A DNA stretch of 64,000 bases from NCBI GenBank assembly GCA_930367215.1, contig OV884057.1, positions 246,104,830 through 246,168,829 of the forward strand, read 5' to 3'. Source of the stretch: Pollenia angustigena (Eukaryota; Arthropoda; Insecta; Diptera; Polleniidae). A program made the translations under genes and the position numbers. The notes beneath the pieces were generated by a model that was not told where the DNA came from, did no database searches, and worked only from the letters and a program-made list of their open reading frames with translations. Shown piece after piece: positions 50,816 through 62,483 of this stretch; positions within the stretch are counted from its first letter, which is position 1, and every line of letters begins with the position of its first letter.

Positions 50816-52330
50816 TGATTTTCTTACGATATGCGATATTTAACATTGGCGTCCTATGGGGGTACCACTTCCCCCACTGCTATTTTATTTAAATTTTGGG
50901 GCTCAGAACATCCTACTACAAAAAAATCAACAAAATGCGTGCAGCGGCTCTTATTAATATTTCTATATTTGAGGGGTACTGCTCCTCCTATGTCTACCCC
51001 GCCCATTACTATATTAATATTTAAAGTTTGCCATAATAGTAGCTTTAACCACGTTTGAAGACTCTCCCTTTAATAGTACTTCATTTAAGCTATATTTAAT
51101 ATATGCATCCTATGGGAGGTATTTCCCCCCTGCGCCTACCCACATTATTTTTATTTTCAAAAGTGTAGTATACCATAAGATTGACTTCTGCAAAGTTTGA
51201 ACATTCTCACTATAACAGTTCTTAAGATATGCGATATTAAACATTGGCGTCCTATGGGGGTACCACTTTCCCCACTGCTATTTTATTTAAATTTTGGGGC
51301 TCAGAACATCCTACTACGAAAAGTTTAACAAAATGCGTGCAGCGGCTCTTATTAATATTTCTATCTATGAGGGGTACTGCTTCTCCACTGTCTACCCAGC
51401 CCATTTTTAATTCAAATTTAAAGTTTGCAATAATAGTACCTTTAACCACGTTTAAAGACTCTCCCTTTAATAGTTCTTCATTTGAGCTATATTTAATATA
51501 TGCATCCTATGGGAGGTATTTACCCCCTACGCCTTTCCGCTTTATTTTTGTTTTTAATATTGTAGTATACCATAAGAGTGACTTCTACAAAGTTTGAGCA
51601 TTCTCCCTATAATAGTTCTTAAGATATGCGATATTAAACATTGGCGTCCTATGGTGGTACCACTTCCCCCGCTACTAATTTATTTGAATTTTGGGGCTCA
51701 GAAGATCCTACTACCAAAAGTTCAACAAAATGCGTGCAGCGGCTCTTAATTATATTTCTATCTATGAGGGGTACTGTTCCTTCTCTGGCAACCCCGACCA
51801 TTTTTATATTGATATTTATAGTTTACCATAATAGTAGCTTTAACCACGTTTATAGACTCTCCCTTTAATAGTTCTTGAGTTGAGCGATATTTAATATATG
51901 CATCCTATGGGAGGTATTTCCTCCCCTGCGCCTGCCCGCGTTATATTTATTTTCAATAGTATAGTATACCAGAGCGACTTCCACAAAGTTTGAACATTCT
52001 CACTATAACAGTTCTCAAGATTGCGATATTAAACATTGGCAACCTATGGGGGGAACCACTTCCCCCGCTGCTATTTTATTTCAATTTTGGGGCCCAGAAG
52101 ATCCTACTACTAAAGGTGCAGCCGCTCTTAAGATATGCGATATTAAATATTGGCATCCAATGGGGGGTACCAATTCCCCTGCCCCTATCGCAAAAATAAG
52201 TAGCCTATTTTATTTTTAGGGCTCACGTGATGTTACTGTAAAAATTTCAGGAGAATCGGTTCAGTAGTTTAGGAGTCTATAAGCCAACAAACAAACATAC
52301 AAACATTTTTCATTTTTATATATATAGATT
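50816..52330 (+). mobile_element. Noncoding element built of a 397-bp tandem array with TATATATAGAT end
   Basis: Units begin GATATGCGATATTAAACATT and start near 50827, 51226, 51622 and 52018, plus a short fifth at 52133. Each holds GGCGTCCTATGGGGGTACCA, AAAATGCGTGCAGCGGCTC and GCATCCTATGGGAGGTATTT. The right side ends CAGGAGAATCGGTTCAGTAG, TTTAGGAGTCTATAAGCC and AAACATACAAAC, then TTTTATATATATAGATT, an end type shared with 44275. Similar reading frames recur in each unit but hold no recognised domain. Confidence 0.7.
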
Positions 52331-52422
52331 TTTTTCTACCTCAAAAAATTTTTTTAATTTTGAAACTAACAGCCAATCCCATGATGTCACACGTTAACGT
52401 TCGCATAGAAAATAACATTTAA

Positions 52423-53762
52423 CCCTCCGACGCGCGATAAGGTCCCTGTGGACTTTGTACATTTTTAAACAAGTGCTATTTAAAAACTGATGGGGAGAAT
52501 GACCACATATTTCATGACTTCTATTATTGGATTGTATTAGTGTTTTAATACTAATTCCAGGAGTTTTCTTATTTGCAGAGTATTTTATTTTTTATTTGAA
52601 AGACTTTTAGTACGCCGTTGAGCAGTAAGGTCCGGAGGGACCTTGTATCAATCTTCATATGAATGACTAAAAAATGTACTAAATTTCTTAAAACAAATGT
52701 TTAAAATGCATATTCAAAATAATAACAAAGTAAGCATTTCTTATCTGATAATACGAGAAACAAATAGAAAAGGTAATGAAAATGTTGTAGCATGGAACGC
52801 AGAAAACCCAAATGCCACACCAAAACAATGGCAAACAGTAACATTAAAAGAATTCCATGCTTACCTTGGAATCTTGCTCCATGCGGGATGCTATCGTTCA
52901 AATTCTGAACCAACAAAGAGAAATGTGGAGTGAAGCGCATTTACCACTCTACAAAGCAGCAATGTCATTCAATAAGGAAGGGAGCAATATACACGATTAA
53001 GCCCATACAAGCGTGATACTAAACGATGGCCACTAGCAATGTTCTACGACATTTTGGACATAGCTGGATTGGCATCATTTAATATTTATGACGAACTAGG
53101 CATCACCAAGAAATCCGACAAACGTCGTTCTTTTCTGAAGCAGCTAAGTAAGGAGTTAGCGATGGCTAACATTGAAGAGCAGGCAAAAAATACAAGCGTA
53201 ACTCGTTTTCCAAACATACGTGCAGCTATAGAATCGATGGGCATAAAGCTAGGTTAATTATCATAATTTCAATAACTTATTTGTTAAATATTTGTATGAA
53301 ATTGCAGGTTATATCAAGAAGTAGTACTGCAACACCATCAGTAGCACCCCGTGATAATCGGTTCACATGCCGATTATGTCGAAGAGAGTAAAATAAGCAA
53401 CGTAAAACTCCATACATCTGCAAGGGCTGCCAAAATCATGTGTGCGCTGAGCATTCGACTACAATTAAGAAATGTCGAGAGTGTATCAATAATACAGAAA
53501 ATTAGTTACTAACGTCTATTCTAAATATAACTAGTTTGTATTCCATATGTGTGGCTAATAATTGCAATTTTCATTTTCACAATTCAACTGTATACCAAAT
53601 TTTTTTGTATTTCAATAATTATTTAAGAATATTTTAACATATTTACATCAAAATGAATTAAAGTATATATAAATTTTAGCGAAATTCAATGCATTTTCAT
53701 ATAAGGTCCCTACGGACAATACCGCTCAACGACCGACTAAAAAGTTACCGCTCGTCGAAGGG
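52423..53762 (+). mobile_element. piggyBac-superfamily element, internally deleted
   Basis: TTAA flanks at 52419-52422 and 53763-53766. The ends read CCCTCCGACGCGCGATAA and the complement of CCCTTCGACGAGCGGTAA. An inner repeat AAGGTCCCTRYGGAC occurs near both ends (52440 and 53704). Coding blocks for a transposase lie at 52697-52933 and 53039-53510. At 1340 bp it lacks the central catalytic core. Confidence 0.92.
52697..53510 (+). pseudogene. piggyBac transposase remnant with zinc-binding tail
   Basis: 52730-52920 reads IIRETNRKGNENVVAWNAEN, then WQTVTLKEFHAYLGILLHAG, the N-terminal block of piggyBac enzymes ending in G-I-L-L-x-AG. After a deletion of the DDD core, 53039-53257 reads FYDILDIAGLASFNIYDELG and RRSFLKQLSKELAMANI, the C-terminal helical block. 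Past a stop and frame change, 53370-53510 has CRLCRRE, CKGCQNHVCAEHS and CREC, the cysteine-rich PHD-like zinc domain that binds the element ends. Catalytic aspartates are absent, so it is inactive. Confidence 0.9.
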
Positions 53763-54141
53763 TTAAAACAAAAACAAATTTTAGAAATTGTTTTTATTTT
53801 AAATGTAATTTTCTATGCGAACGTTAACGTGTGACATCGTGGGACAGGGTGTTAAAATACAAAAATATATAGTACCAGGGCCCTATTCCACGAAACAATT
53901 ATCAACTTTTCACTTTGCACTTATCCAATTGCATTTTTTGGCAAAGTGATAAGTGTTTCTGTTCCACAACATTCTTTGCAAATCTCACTTTGCTCTCCTT
54001 GCAAAGTCTTTGCATTCTCTTGCAAAGTCTTTGCGATCTCTTGCAAAGTAAGTCTGCAAAGTGTTTCACAAAGGATTTAATCATCTTTGCAATTCTGTCT
54101 TATCACTTTTCACATTGCATTGCTAAATAGAAAGTGTTAAA

Positions 54142-55734
54142 ATGAGCCGCAAAGTAAATATGGAAAAAAAAACTTGCAGTATTAAATGTTATTAAAGAAA
54201 AAAAAGGTATTTTATTTGCTAGTTTCATGCATAGTAAGTATTTTTTCTAAAATTGTTGTTAATTTCAAAAGATTTTGCTATTCGTGCTTAATTCCCAGTT
54301 TTTATTCTTGACAAAAAACACTTGAAATTTATTGTTGATGGGATAAGCTATTCCTATGCGCATTTCACTGGTTGCTTAGGCCAGATCATCAGGAAACTTC
54401 ATCCATAAAGATTTTAGACAAACTAAAGATATTAAACCAAATAAAACTGCTAAACGTATAAGAATTATAGCAACAGTTCTATTTGTAATAATATCAAAGC
54501 TTGAACAAAACACATCAACAATAAACCACAGTGGGTTTATCTCATCTTACATTCCCCACTACAATCAGTTGAAATTCTCTCAACATTAATTGTAGTTGTA
54601 AGTAGGTTAAGAAAAACAAAATAAAAACAACAACAACTTACAAAAGATGTTGTTGTTAATATTTAAAACTTATTTAAGTTTACATTTCATTTTGAAGGTT
54701 AGCAAATTAGATAAACAGGCTGCCTGGGAAGAAGTTTTAAAAAAAGCCCAATCATTGCAACTGGCATCGGCACAAAAAACATGGACCTATGCGAGGGATA
54801 GTTTGTTTGGGCTCTGAAAGAGTCGGACATTGGTAAGTTAAACAATTTATGGCCTTCACATAGCAAAAATTATATCAACATATTGTATACAACAACAACA
54901 CATATTATCACGATAGACGTTGTTGTTATAATTTATGAGTTCAATTAAACAACTCTTGCTGATTAAAAGAGCCGGTTACGCACAATATATGTACATAATT
55001 ATTTTCTATGAGTATAGTAAAAAAATATACAGTATGTTAATTGTAACAATTGAACAAGATTACAACAACAAATGCAAAAAATTTTTTCACTTTCATTATT
55101 AAATTTTAAACGTAACGGTTTCAATATGTTATTCTTACATTGTTTTGCTATTTTCAATAATATAATTTAAAGCCTAAATTATTATTTCTTTTTTATATAC
55201 ATACGAACACAATGTAACATTGTTATTATTATTTTTGAAAAAAATCGAAGATCTATCCGTAAATTTAATATTGTTAACTTGCAGGGTAAAAGGGATAACG
55301 CCCGAAAAACTGGATCCGCAGGTGGGAAGGACTGTATTATGGATGAAGTTGACTTGTTGATTCTCGATATTATGGAATCAGACTCAGCTGTAATAGATGG
55401 ACTGAATTTGCCAGAAAGCTATGGAAATTCAGAAAATCTTCCATCAGCTGAGTCTGATTCCAGAATATCGATGACAGAGGAAACACCTGCCCACCCACCA
55501 GCAAACGTAAGGAAGAGGAAGAGCTCTACCAAGTTTCCAAGTGAAACTTTGAATATAGAGAAAAAATGCCGGCTGGAGCTCCTGCAGGTTGAAATTTACT
55601 ATAGGAAACTGCAATGCCTGAAATTGGAGAGGGAGCTCCAACTTCCAACCTCTGACATAACTCGGGAAATTAGAGCGGCAGAAACTGCAAATATACCGCA
55701 CATGTCGAGGAGTCTGTTGTTGGAGGATATTTAA
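54142..55734 (+). pseudogene. Harbinger Myb/SANT-like DNA-binding protein (ORF1), interrupted
   Basis: Begins MSRKVNMEK at 54142; a one-base excess in an A-run shifts the frame to LAVLNVIKEKKGILFASFMH. A D repeat follows (54264-54649). The protein resumes at about 54700 with SKLDKQAAWEEVLKKAQSLQ and KTWTYARDSLFG, a tryptophan-spaced helix-turn-helix, then a TGA. A GTAAGT donor at 54833 and TTAACTTGCAG acceptor ending 55284 define a likely intron. The second exon continues GKRDNARKTGSAGGKDC and ends after a lysine-rich and leucine-rich coiled segment (KKCRLELLQVEIYYRKLQC) at 55734. In Harbinger elements this partner helps import the transposase and bind the ends. Confidence 0.8.
54264..54649 (-). 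repeat. Dispersed repeat D (copy 10) inside the Harbinger ORF1
   Basis: A full-length minus-strand copy, from TTCAAAAGATTTTGCTATTC through GCATTTCACTGGTTGCTTAG to ACTTACAAAAGATG. It is bounded by 11-bp direct repeats TTGTTGTTAAT (54253-54263 and 54650-54660), a candidate target duplication, though part of it resembles D sequence seen in other copies. It interrupts either the first exon or an intron. Confidence 0.75.
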
Positions 55735-55940
55735 GTTTTTCATGTTTTATTTTTTTATTATTTGTTATTTTTTTTAATTGTTTTAATTTTTAAATAAACA
55801 GTAAAGTAATTTTCATATTTTTGCTTTTTATTTACTCTCTCAAACCCCAAATATGCCCTCAAAAGAAACAACGATTTAGCAGTAGAAAAAGGTCATAACT
55901 AAAAAACATTTATTTCAAAATAATATTATAATAGTTGGCA

Positions 55941-56998
55941 TTAAGAAAAGTATTGCAGCAGAGAAGTAAGCCTTTCCATTCCACTCGCATGTTCAATATT
56001 ATTAACGCCATCATTTTCTTCTTCATCATTTTCCCGATCCAATTCCTCGACTTCATTGTCAGTGTCTTCAGTGGGTTGCATGTTTGCACTACTCCTTTCG
56101 ATGCTACAGGCAATATTGTGTAAGATGGCACAAACAATAACTATCTTTCCTGCAAACTCAGGCTTCAGTCGCTAAATAATTCAGAAACGGGAAACGTTCT
56201 TTAAGAAGGCCAAAACTGTTTTCAATTATGCGCCGTGTTGTTTTGTGGCAACGATTAAAAGCCTCTTCTGCAGGGTTATCGGGATTTCGTCGTAATGGTG
56301 TTATCAACCAGTTTTTCAGTCCATAGCCACTGTCACCCAAAACAACGGCATCCGGAAATGGTCTCCATCCACTGTCAAATCTTTGACTTACAGCCGAATT
56401 CCGTAACACCCTTGAGTCGTGAACGCTACCCGGCCAACTTTACACTGTAAAATGTGTAGTCTGGCCCACATATCATCATCACATTCAATGAGTGGCTTCC
56501 ATGCCGGTCCACATATCCTTCCTCGTGTAATGTAGGCGCATCCATTTTAATGATGGTGCCATCCACGCAACCACACACACAAGGGAATCCACCCATCATA
56601 AAAAACTTTTCGGCAATACCACTGACATCATCTGGCCACCGCACTGTGTTTTGAAATAAAACATCTATTATAACGTCGACAACTCTATGGATAGTTCTGC
56701 AAACTGTTGATTTTGCAACACCATGCATAGCTGCAATTCCATGGTACTGGCAACCATTCCCGAGCCAATGAAAGCACAGTAACAGTTGATTTTTAGCCAC
56801 CAAAGCATTACTGCGCTGTGTATTGTGTTTTAATTTTTCTCCAATTTTGTTTGAAATAAAATCAACTTGGATTTGATTTAATCGAAACCAATCTTTAAAA
56901 TTAAAGTTTTGTAGTCCGGAAAAATTAATTCGGTGTCTATAATTTCTTGATATAGCAACCTCTTCACTATCGTCGAACAAAATCTCACGTCTTAACAT
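55941..56998 (-). pseudogene. Harbinger DDE transposase (ORF2), two frameshifts
   Basis: Minus-strand start MLRREILFDDSEEVAISRNY, with an H-T-H-like block FHWLGNGCQYHGIAAMHGVA, KSTVCRTIHRVV. The first catalytic aspartate is in CGCVDGTII (about 56555), followed by LNVMMICG. At about 56440 a one-base shift leads to [16 protein letters not shown], then the second aspartate in [15 protein letters not shown] and the glutamate in [18 protein letters not shown]. Another shift near 56165 gives [19 protein letters not shown] and an acidic tail ending at 55941. All three catalytic residues survive. Matches HARBI1-type enzymes, about 350 residues. Confidence 0.92.
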
Positions 56999-57262
56999 TT
57001 TGAAAGCTTCACTAGTTATAATAATATGAATTTGCAAAGAGATCGTTTACTTTGCAAATTTTTGACAAACTTATCAAAATTTGCTTTGCAAAAATAAAAT
57101 TTACAGTTTTTGTGGAACGAAACAGCATAATTATTTGCTAAGTCTTTCTTATCACTTATCAAATTTAATAGTTCTGTGGAACATAAAGTTTTGCAAATTG
57201 ACGAAAAATTTGATAAGTGCAAAGTGAAAAGTTGATAAGTTGTTTTGTGGAATAGGGCCCAG

Positions 57263-58484
57263 GGCTTAAACTGAGAAATAAAAACTTGCAAAAATATATT
57301 AAATGATCATTTAAGTTGAAAAGTTTAAGTAAAATATTTGTCAGTAAATTAAGATCACAACAAATTTTTGTTTCGGTGTAACTCAGGAATTTTTAAAATT
57401 TTATGAAATGAAAAAGAGTTTATCACAAATTCTCTCTTTTCAGTTTGTGCGTTTTCCTCTTGAAGTTGGAAAATTTTTTTTTTTCGTCTTTTTTGTAACA
57501 TATTTATTTTATACTTTTGGAAAATTATTTAGTGGAAAAACACGTGTTTATGTTCTGGCGTTATATTTTCAATTTGGCATTAATTTCCCCAAGGAAATCG
57601 TTTGCAGAAGAAATATTTTGTTTATTTTTTGAATTTAAAACAACGAAGAAATATTAAAGATTTAAATTTAGTAAAGAATATTTATGAATAAAATATAAAA
57701 TATTTTCCGATAAGCAAAGCTTAAATAAAAAAGTATGCATAAATGTTGTTGCCCTTATCAACAAACTAAAGTTTGCTAAATGTAAAGTGATAAAAAAATA
57801 TTCTCCAAAAAACAAAAAAAAATCAGCGATGTTCTAAAAATTGTTTCTCTCCGTTAATTTTGTCGTACGATTATAACACGAAATTATAACTTAAATTTTG
57901 TATTTTATGTTTAGAGGAAAAAGGAAATCTAGCATTCCATTAGACACCCCAAGTTTTATAAATTTCTTTTTTATATATTTAAATCACGTTTCGCTAATAA
58001 CAAGATAAAAACGCACTTAATTCGTGTACACTTTAGTGCTTAACTAAAGTGTCATCGTAAAATTTAAAACCTCTTTTAGCACTGACACCAAAATGTACGG
58101 AAACACATACAATTTGCACACAAATACACATACACATTTATTCTCAAATACAAAAATAAATAAAAAGGGAGCGCAAACAACTGGGAAAAGGAAACACAAA
58201 AAAATATAAAATAATGTGCTGAATTTTAAATTTAAATTGCTTAAAATTTGTTTAAACAATTTGTTCTCGTCCATACAATGAAACTTTTGCTGCACTTGTG
58301 TCCATACAATGATACTTTTGCTTTGAAGAATTTACACATTTTCCCAACAAACACGAAGTATTACCTTTGATATGAAAATACTTTATAATTTGACATTATA
58401 CACAATTCTCAAACCTTTAACAATTGTTTGATTTTAACATATGAGTTCAAACTGATAATAATTTGAATATTAACATTTGTTATA
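57263..58484. other. AT-rich noncoding DNA
   Basis: No gene recognised; runs of K, F and N in conceptual translation reflect base composition. Confidence 0.4.
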
Positions 58485-58485
58485 A

Positions 58486-59300
58486 AGGTTGGTCCAACCA
58501 AAACGCACGATGTTAATTATAAATTAAACAAAGAGTTTTAAGAAGTTACTCTTGATATTTTTATTATGAAAATATCAGCTAACTGCTCGACAAGGCTTCG
58601 TTGGCATACCTCTATCTTATGGTATTTATTTTTAATGATGTTGAGACATAATTGAGATTCAATGTCGTCAATGTGCCGAATTATCTTATCCATTAGCTCA
58701 TGAATTGTTTTTGGCTTAATGACGTACACCTTGTCTTTTAAATATCCCCAAAGAAAAAAGTCCAAGGGTGTTAAGTCACATGATCATTACGGCTAATTAA
58801 CATCGCCACGACGTGAGAATTAGAATTTATCACGGTGTGCGGCAAGTGGCACCATCCAGTTGGAACCACATATCGTCCATGTCCATATCCTCAATTTCTG
58901 GCCACAAGAAGTCCGCTATCATCTCGCGATATCGACCACCATTTACGGTAACTGCTAAGCCGACCTCATTTTCATAGAAGGCCGTTCTTCTTCATTACGC
59001 CGCAAGCCCATAGATCGTACCATATAGTCACATTTGGGGGGTGCATCGGCTTCTCATTTTCCTAAATGCGGCATTTCTGGACAGATTTGGTCGATTATGC
59101 TGACCAAAAAAATAACGAACCATTTTCGTTAAAACCTTAAAAAATCTTAACGCGCTGCTAAATTTGGTGCCTCTCCATGATTGAATTTGTCAAACATTGA
59201 AATAAAGAAATGTCAAGTTAAGTTGGGCATAAAACTTGAGGCTAAGGTGTGACTCACAATTCACATCGTGCATTATGATTGTACCACTCTGTACAATGTT
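58486..59300 (-). mobile_element. mariner-like element, internally deleted
   Basis: The left end GGTTGGTCCAACCAAAACGC, then ACGATGTTAATT, is loosely complemented at about 59260-59300 (the complement of GTGGTACAATCATAATGCAC, ACGATGTGAATT). On the minus strand the transposase C-terminal half reads GLAVTVNGGRYREMIADFLW, DMDDMWFQLDGATC, and after frameshifts FFLWGYLKDKVYVIKPKTI, HELMDKIIRHIDDIE. LDGATC has the second catalytic aspartate. Near 59160-59180 a start-like segment (MERH-like) abuts the middle, so the N-terminal half is lost. Closest in sequence to 50216-50700. Confidence 0.78.
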
Positions 59301-59858
59301 TTATCAATATGATATCAAATTGTTATCAAATGTTATTCTCAAATCAAAAATGAACTAGGCAACACTGAAGCAAGAAATAAATGTTAAAATTCAAAAATGG
59401 CGATTAAAGTTAAAAATCTGTTTTACAATTAAAGCGCAGCCGCGAATAACTTTCTAATTGACAAAATAATTATTTTTCAGGAGAGCAAAAAAAAAACGTT
59501 TTTAAAAGGCAGGTTTACTTATTTTCAATTCTTTTTTTTTTAGATTATCAAAATTAATGATAATGAAAATTTGTATGCAAAATAATAAGAAATTTTAATT
59601 TAAAATAACATGCAAAATTACAGTTTATAACTTTTTTTTTTGTGGAAAAACGTTTAATATCCACAACCGCAATGTCTTTTAAAACGTTTTTCCACTACAC
59701 AAGCGGCTTTAAAAACGTTAGTCCGATTTGCAAAAGCATTAGTGTGTATAATTTTTTAGTAACTTACAACGTTCTTTCAACGTTAAGATGCATAATTTTG
59801 GATGATTTGATGTTTAAACAATAAACATGTAACACGTAAGAGAGTAATGTTAAGGATA
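59301..59858. other. AT-rich noncoding DNA
   Basis: A weak inverted pair AAAACGTTTTT/AAAACGTT near 59490 and 59680 is noted, without other support for an element. Confidence 0.4.
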
Positions 59859-59859
59859 A

Positions 59860-60922
59860 CACTGTGCAACAAAATTCGGGTCATCGCCGCCAGCCTCAAC
59901 ACTTGCAACGCGAAATGAAAGTAGACTACTAGTAGAGCAAATCTGCCAAAGGGTTTTGACAAGTTAGCTCGGGCTCCCGGAATATGGGCCCCAAAGTTTT
60001 TGAATTTTTTGAAAAGGCGCTTGGTATAAGTCTAAAAGAATATACTAATTTCCGATGTCTTCAGTAAAATCGTACAGCGATTCTTTTCTTAGAATTTATT
60101 AGCCCTTACTGAGCTACCTAAATAATAGAGGAAGCGTTTTTTGTATGTCAAAACTTCTCATTTGCATACAATTTATACGAAACAAACCATTATAATGCGA
60201 ATTAGAAACCACCCGGCTGATAAATCTTATTTGACAGATCGCTATGTCGGTTTGTTTTATTGAAATTGTATTTAAATAAAATTTTCATGTTTAAAAAAAC
60301 GCTTGCCGCTTTTGTTTAGGTTGTTCAGTTACTCTCATTTTAAGGGGTAATTTTTGTCCTTTTTGCCAACTCTTACACAAAAGTATACTAAAACGGCACT
60401 TTAAAGGGTTAACATGTTCTAATAATATTTTTGGCATCATATATCACTAGGGGCCTTCAAAGACCAAAAGTTTGTGCAATGTAACTAAAACGAATTCTCG
60501 AAATTTGGGCATTGACATTTTTGAATTTTTGAAAAGGCGTTTGGTACAAGTCAAAAAAATATACTACATGTACTTCTGACCTAAAAGACTATTTCATATG
60601 TCTTCAGTAGAATTGTATGGCGATTCTTTTTTTTTTATATTAACCCTCTAACACTCATTTTAAGGGGTCATTTAAAAAAATTTTTTTTTACTTATACAAT
60701 TAAACGGCACGTTAGAGGTTAAAATGTTTTACGAAGTACATTAAGTATGTTTTTTTGACTTATACCAAACGCCTTTACAAACAATTCAAAAACTTTAGGG
60801 GCCCATATTTCGGGAGCCCGAGCTAACTTTTCAAAACCCTTTGGCAACTTTGCTCTACTAGTAGACTACTTTCATTTCACGTTGCAAGTGTTGAGGCTGT
60901 TTTTTTTTTTTGTTGCACAGTG
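59860..60922. mobile_element. Foldback-type element, family F, copy 2
   Basis: The ends CACTGTGCAACAAAATTCGG and the complement CAGTGTGCAACAAAAAAAA-type sequence mirror copy 1 at 1100-1840. The outer arms pair over roughly 170 bp (TAGAGCAAATCTGCCAAAGG on one side; its complement near 60850). The middle repeats AAACGGCAC-containing segments. A 220-bp MITE at 60109-60328 interrupts it. Noncoding. Confidence 0.75.
60109..60328. mobile_element. MITE with TTA target duplication, copy B, inside family F
   Basis: The ends CTGAGCTACCTAAATAATAG and the complement of CTGAACAACCTAAACAAAAG match copy A at 785-978. TTA flanks at 60106-60108 and 60329-60331. Comparison with the uninterrupted family F copy (around 1345-1375) supports the insertion point. 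Confidence 0.82.
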
Positions 60923-62395
60923 TAATTTGCAAAAAAAACAGATTTTGCAAAAACTGGCCTTTATAACGTTATTTGCGGCTGCTCTTCAATTAATGAAAAA
61001 TTATATAAAAATTTTATTTTACGTGAAAACCTTAATTTTTTGTGAGTAAGAAATTAATTACAAAGCGTAAGAATGCGTAAAAAAATAAAAAGGTTCCAAG
61101 AATTTTAGGACGGAAAGAACACTATTTCATATTTAAGCTATGGTGCCAAATGCTTAGCCAAACGTTTATTTAAATTTTCACTAAAAAAAATTATTTTTAA
61201 TTTATGATCTACTAAAATCCACATTTGAAAATAACGTTTGAAAGCAAGTTGAAAATAATTGTATTTTTCAATTTCAAAACAATTGCCCTTTTTGTTGAGA
61301 ATGCTAAGATTTTAAAATCAATATCACTCCCAAATGCGCACCAACAGAATGCGTATACGCATGAATGCGCATTACACAAAAGTGAGTGCCTTTTTGGCTC
61401 ATGCGCATGAGTGCGTAATGCGTGCGCATATGAGAACTGTGCTTAAAAGTACCAAAAACAATCCAAAATTGGATAACTTTCAAAAACCAATATGCGTGCA
61501 GAGGCGTATGTTTGTAAAAGTTTTTGCAGAAATAACACCAGCACTAAAAAAGAAGGAAAAAACAGATTGCTTGTTTTGTGTACAACCAACAACAACAATA
61601 TAAGAATAAAAATCAAGATCAGTTTAATGTCTCAGGAAGTGAAACAAGAAGCAATAATTCCCATATTATATTTGCTAAAATTGTTTAGTTAATAAGAAAA
61701 AAATTTCAAAGTAGAATGCTTATGAAAACCATAGAGGGCATGCTACTGGTGTCTTTTTATTTGAGAGTTGGCGAGGGGAATACAACAAAAGTAAAATAAA
61801 CATGTGTGTAACGGGTAAGAAAATAATAATATTCCCTCCATCTCTGGTTATCTGGGGTATAAGTGCTTGGGTTAGAATGAATCTGTGAGATTAGATTGAA
61901 TCAAGCCTAAACACTTTTGGATTATTTCAAGTACGAATCAGGAGTTAACAAATTTAGAAATTCTTGAATTAAACACAGTTTGAGATTGGTTTTTTTTTGA
62001 TTTTTAATTAAGCTAATCCTGTTTTCGAATTTTTTTAAGTACGGGCCACATGAAACATCCTTACTTGAATCCAGTGTTACCACCAGCAAGATTCAAAATT
62101 ACACTTGAGATAAAGCAAAATTACCCGATTCAAATAAAATTACACCTGATATAAAATTGAAGTTTAATTGAATAAAAAGACATTAACAAAGAAGCAAAAA
62201 CACAACAAACTCATTAAAACAAGATCAATATTAGTCAAACTGTTAATTTATTTAAATTGACAAAAATAACATTAAAGGCTTAAAAAAAATTAATAAAACA
62301 TAAAATAAAACTGCCAACATAACGAGTTTAACTTCCACATTTGGTTGATATATCTTGGGAAGGTTTAAAATGCTCATTGTCATTGCTTTATAATG
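60923..62395. other. AT-rich DNA with a GCGCAT-rich cluster
   Basis: A compact cluster of TGCGCAT/ATGCGCA and TGCGTAATGCG-type palindromic motifs lies at 61335-61432, in both orientations around a CTTTTTGGC centre. The rest is AT-rich. Overlapping frames in this interval (61225-61692) track the cluster and show no domain. Confidence 0.45.
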
Positions 62396-62483
62396 GATGC
62401 TTTTTAGCCCCATAGAGCTGACTAAAGGTTAGCTGTCAAACGAACTGTCATACTGTTTTCATTTTTTGATCAGGCACATCATC

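Larger units (their letters stand above)
52372..53848. mobile_element. Palindromic MITE interrupted by a piggyBac element
   Basis: The left arm (52378-52418) CATGATGTCACACGTTAACG followed by TTCGCATAGAAAATAACATT is complemented by the right arm (53808-53848). The arms are close to identical. Between them a TTAA-flanked piggyBac occupies 52423-53762. The terminal base is not certain because the flanks CCC/GGG also pair. Confidence 0.75.
53879..57259. mobile_element. PIF/Harbinger transposon, complete end to end
   Basis: The termini GGCCCTATTCCACGAAACAA and the complement of GGCCCTATTCCACAAAACAA continue inward through TTATCAACTTTTCACTTTGC. CAG direct repeats flank at 53876-53878 and 57260-57262. 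Subterminal GCAAAG-rich repeats occur at both ends (53985-54065, 57040-57200). It carries the standard two genes in convergent order: a Myb/SANT-type protein on the plus strand and a DDE transposase on the minus strand. A D repeat has inserted in the first. Both genes are broken, but only by a few lesions. Confidence 0.93.

Noticed and set aside
51244..51868. Similar frames MASYGGTTFPTAILFKFW... repeated at 50831, 51244 and 51641
   Set aside because: They recur because the DNA unit is a 397-bp tandem repeat. No domain is recognised and the frame breaks in later units.
55444..55743. Minus-strand frame of 99 codons
   Set aside because: Antisense of the Harbinger ORF1 second exon.
61225..61692. 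Three overlapping plus-strand frames
   Set aside because: They follow the GCGCAT-motif cluster and AT-rich flanks; no domain and mutual overlap.
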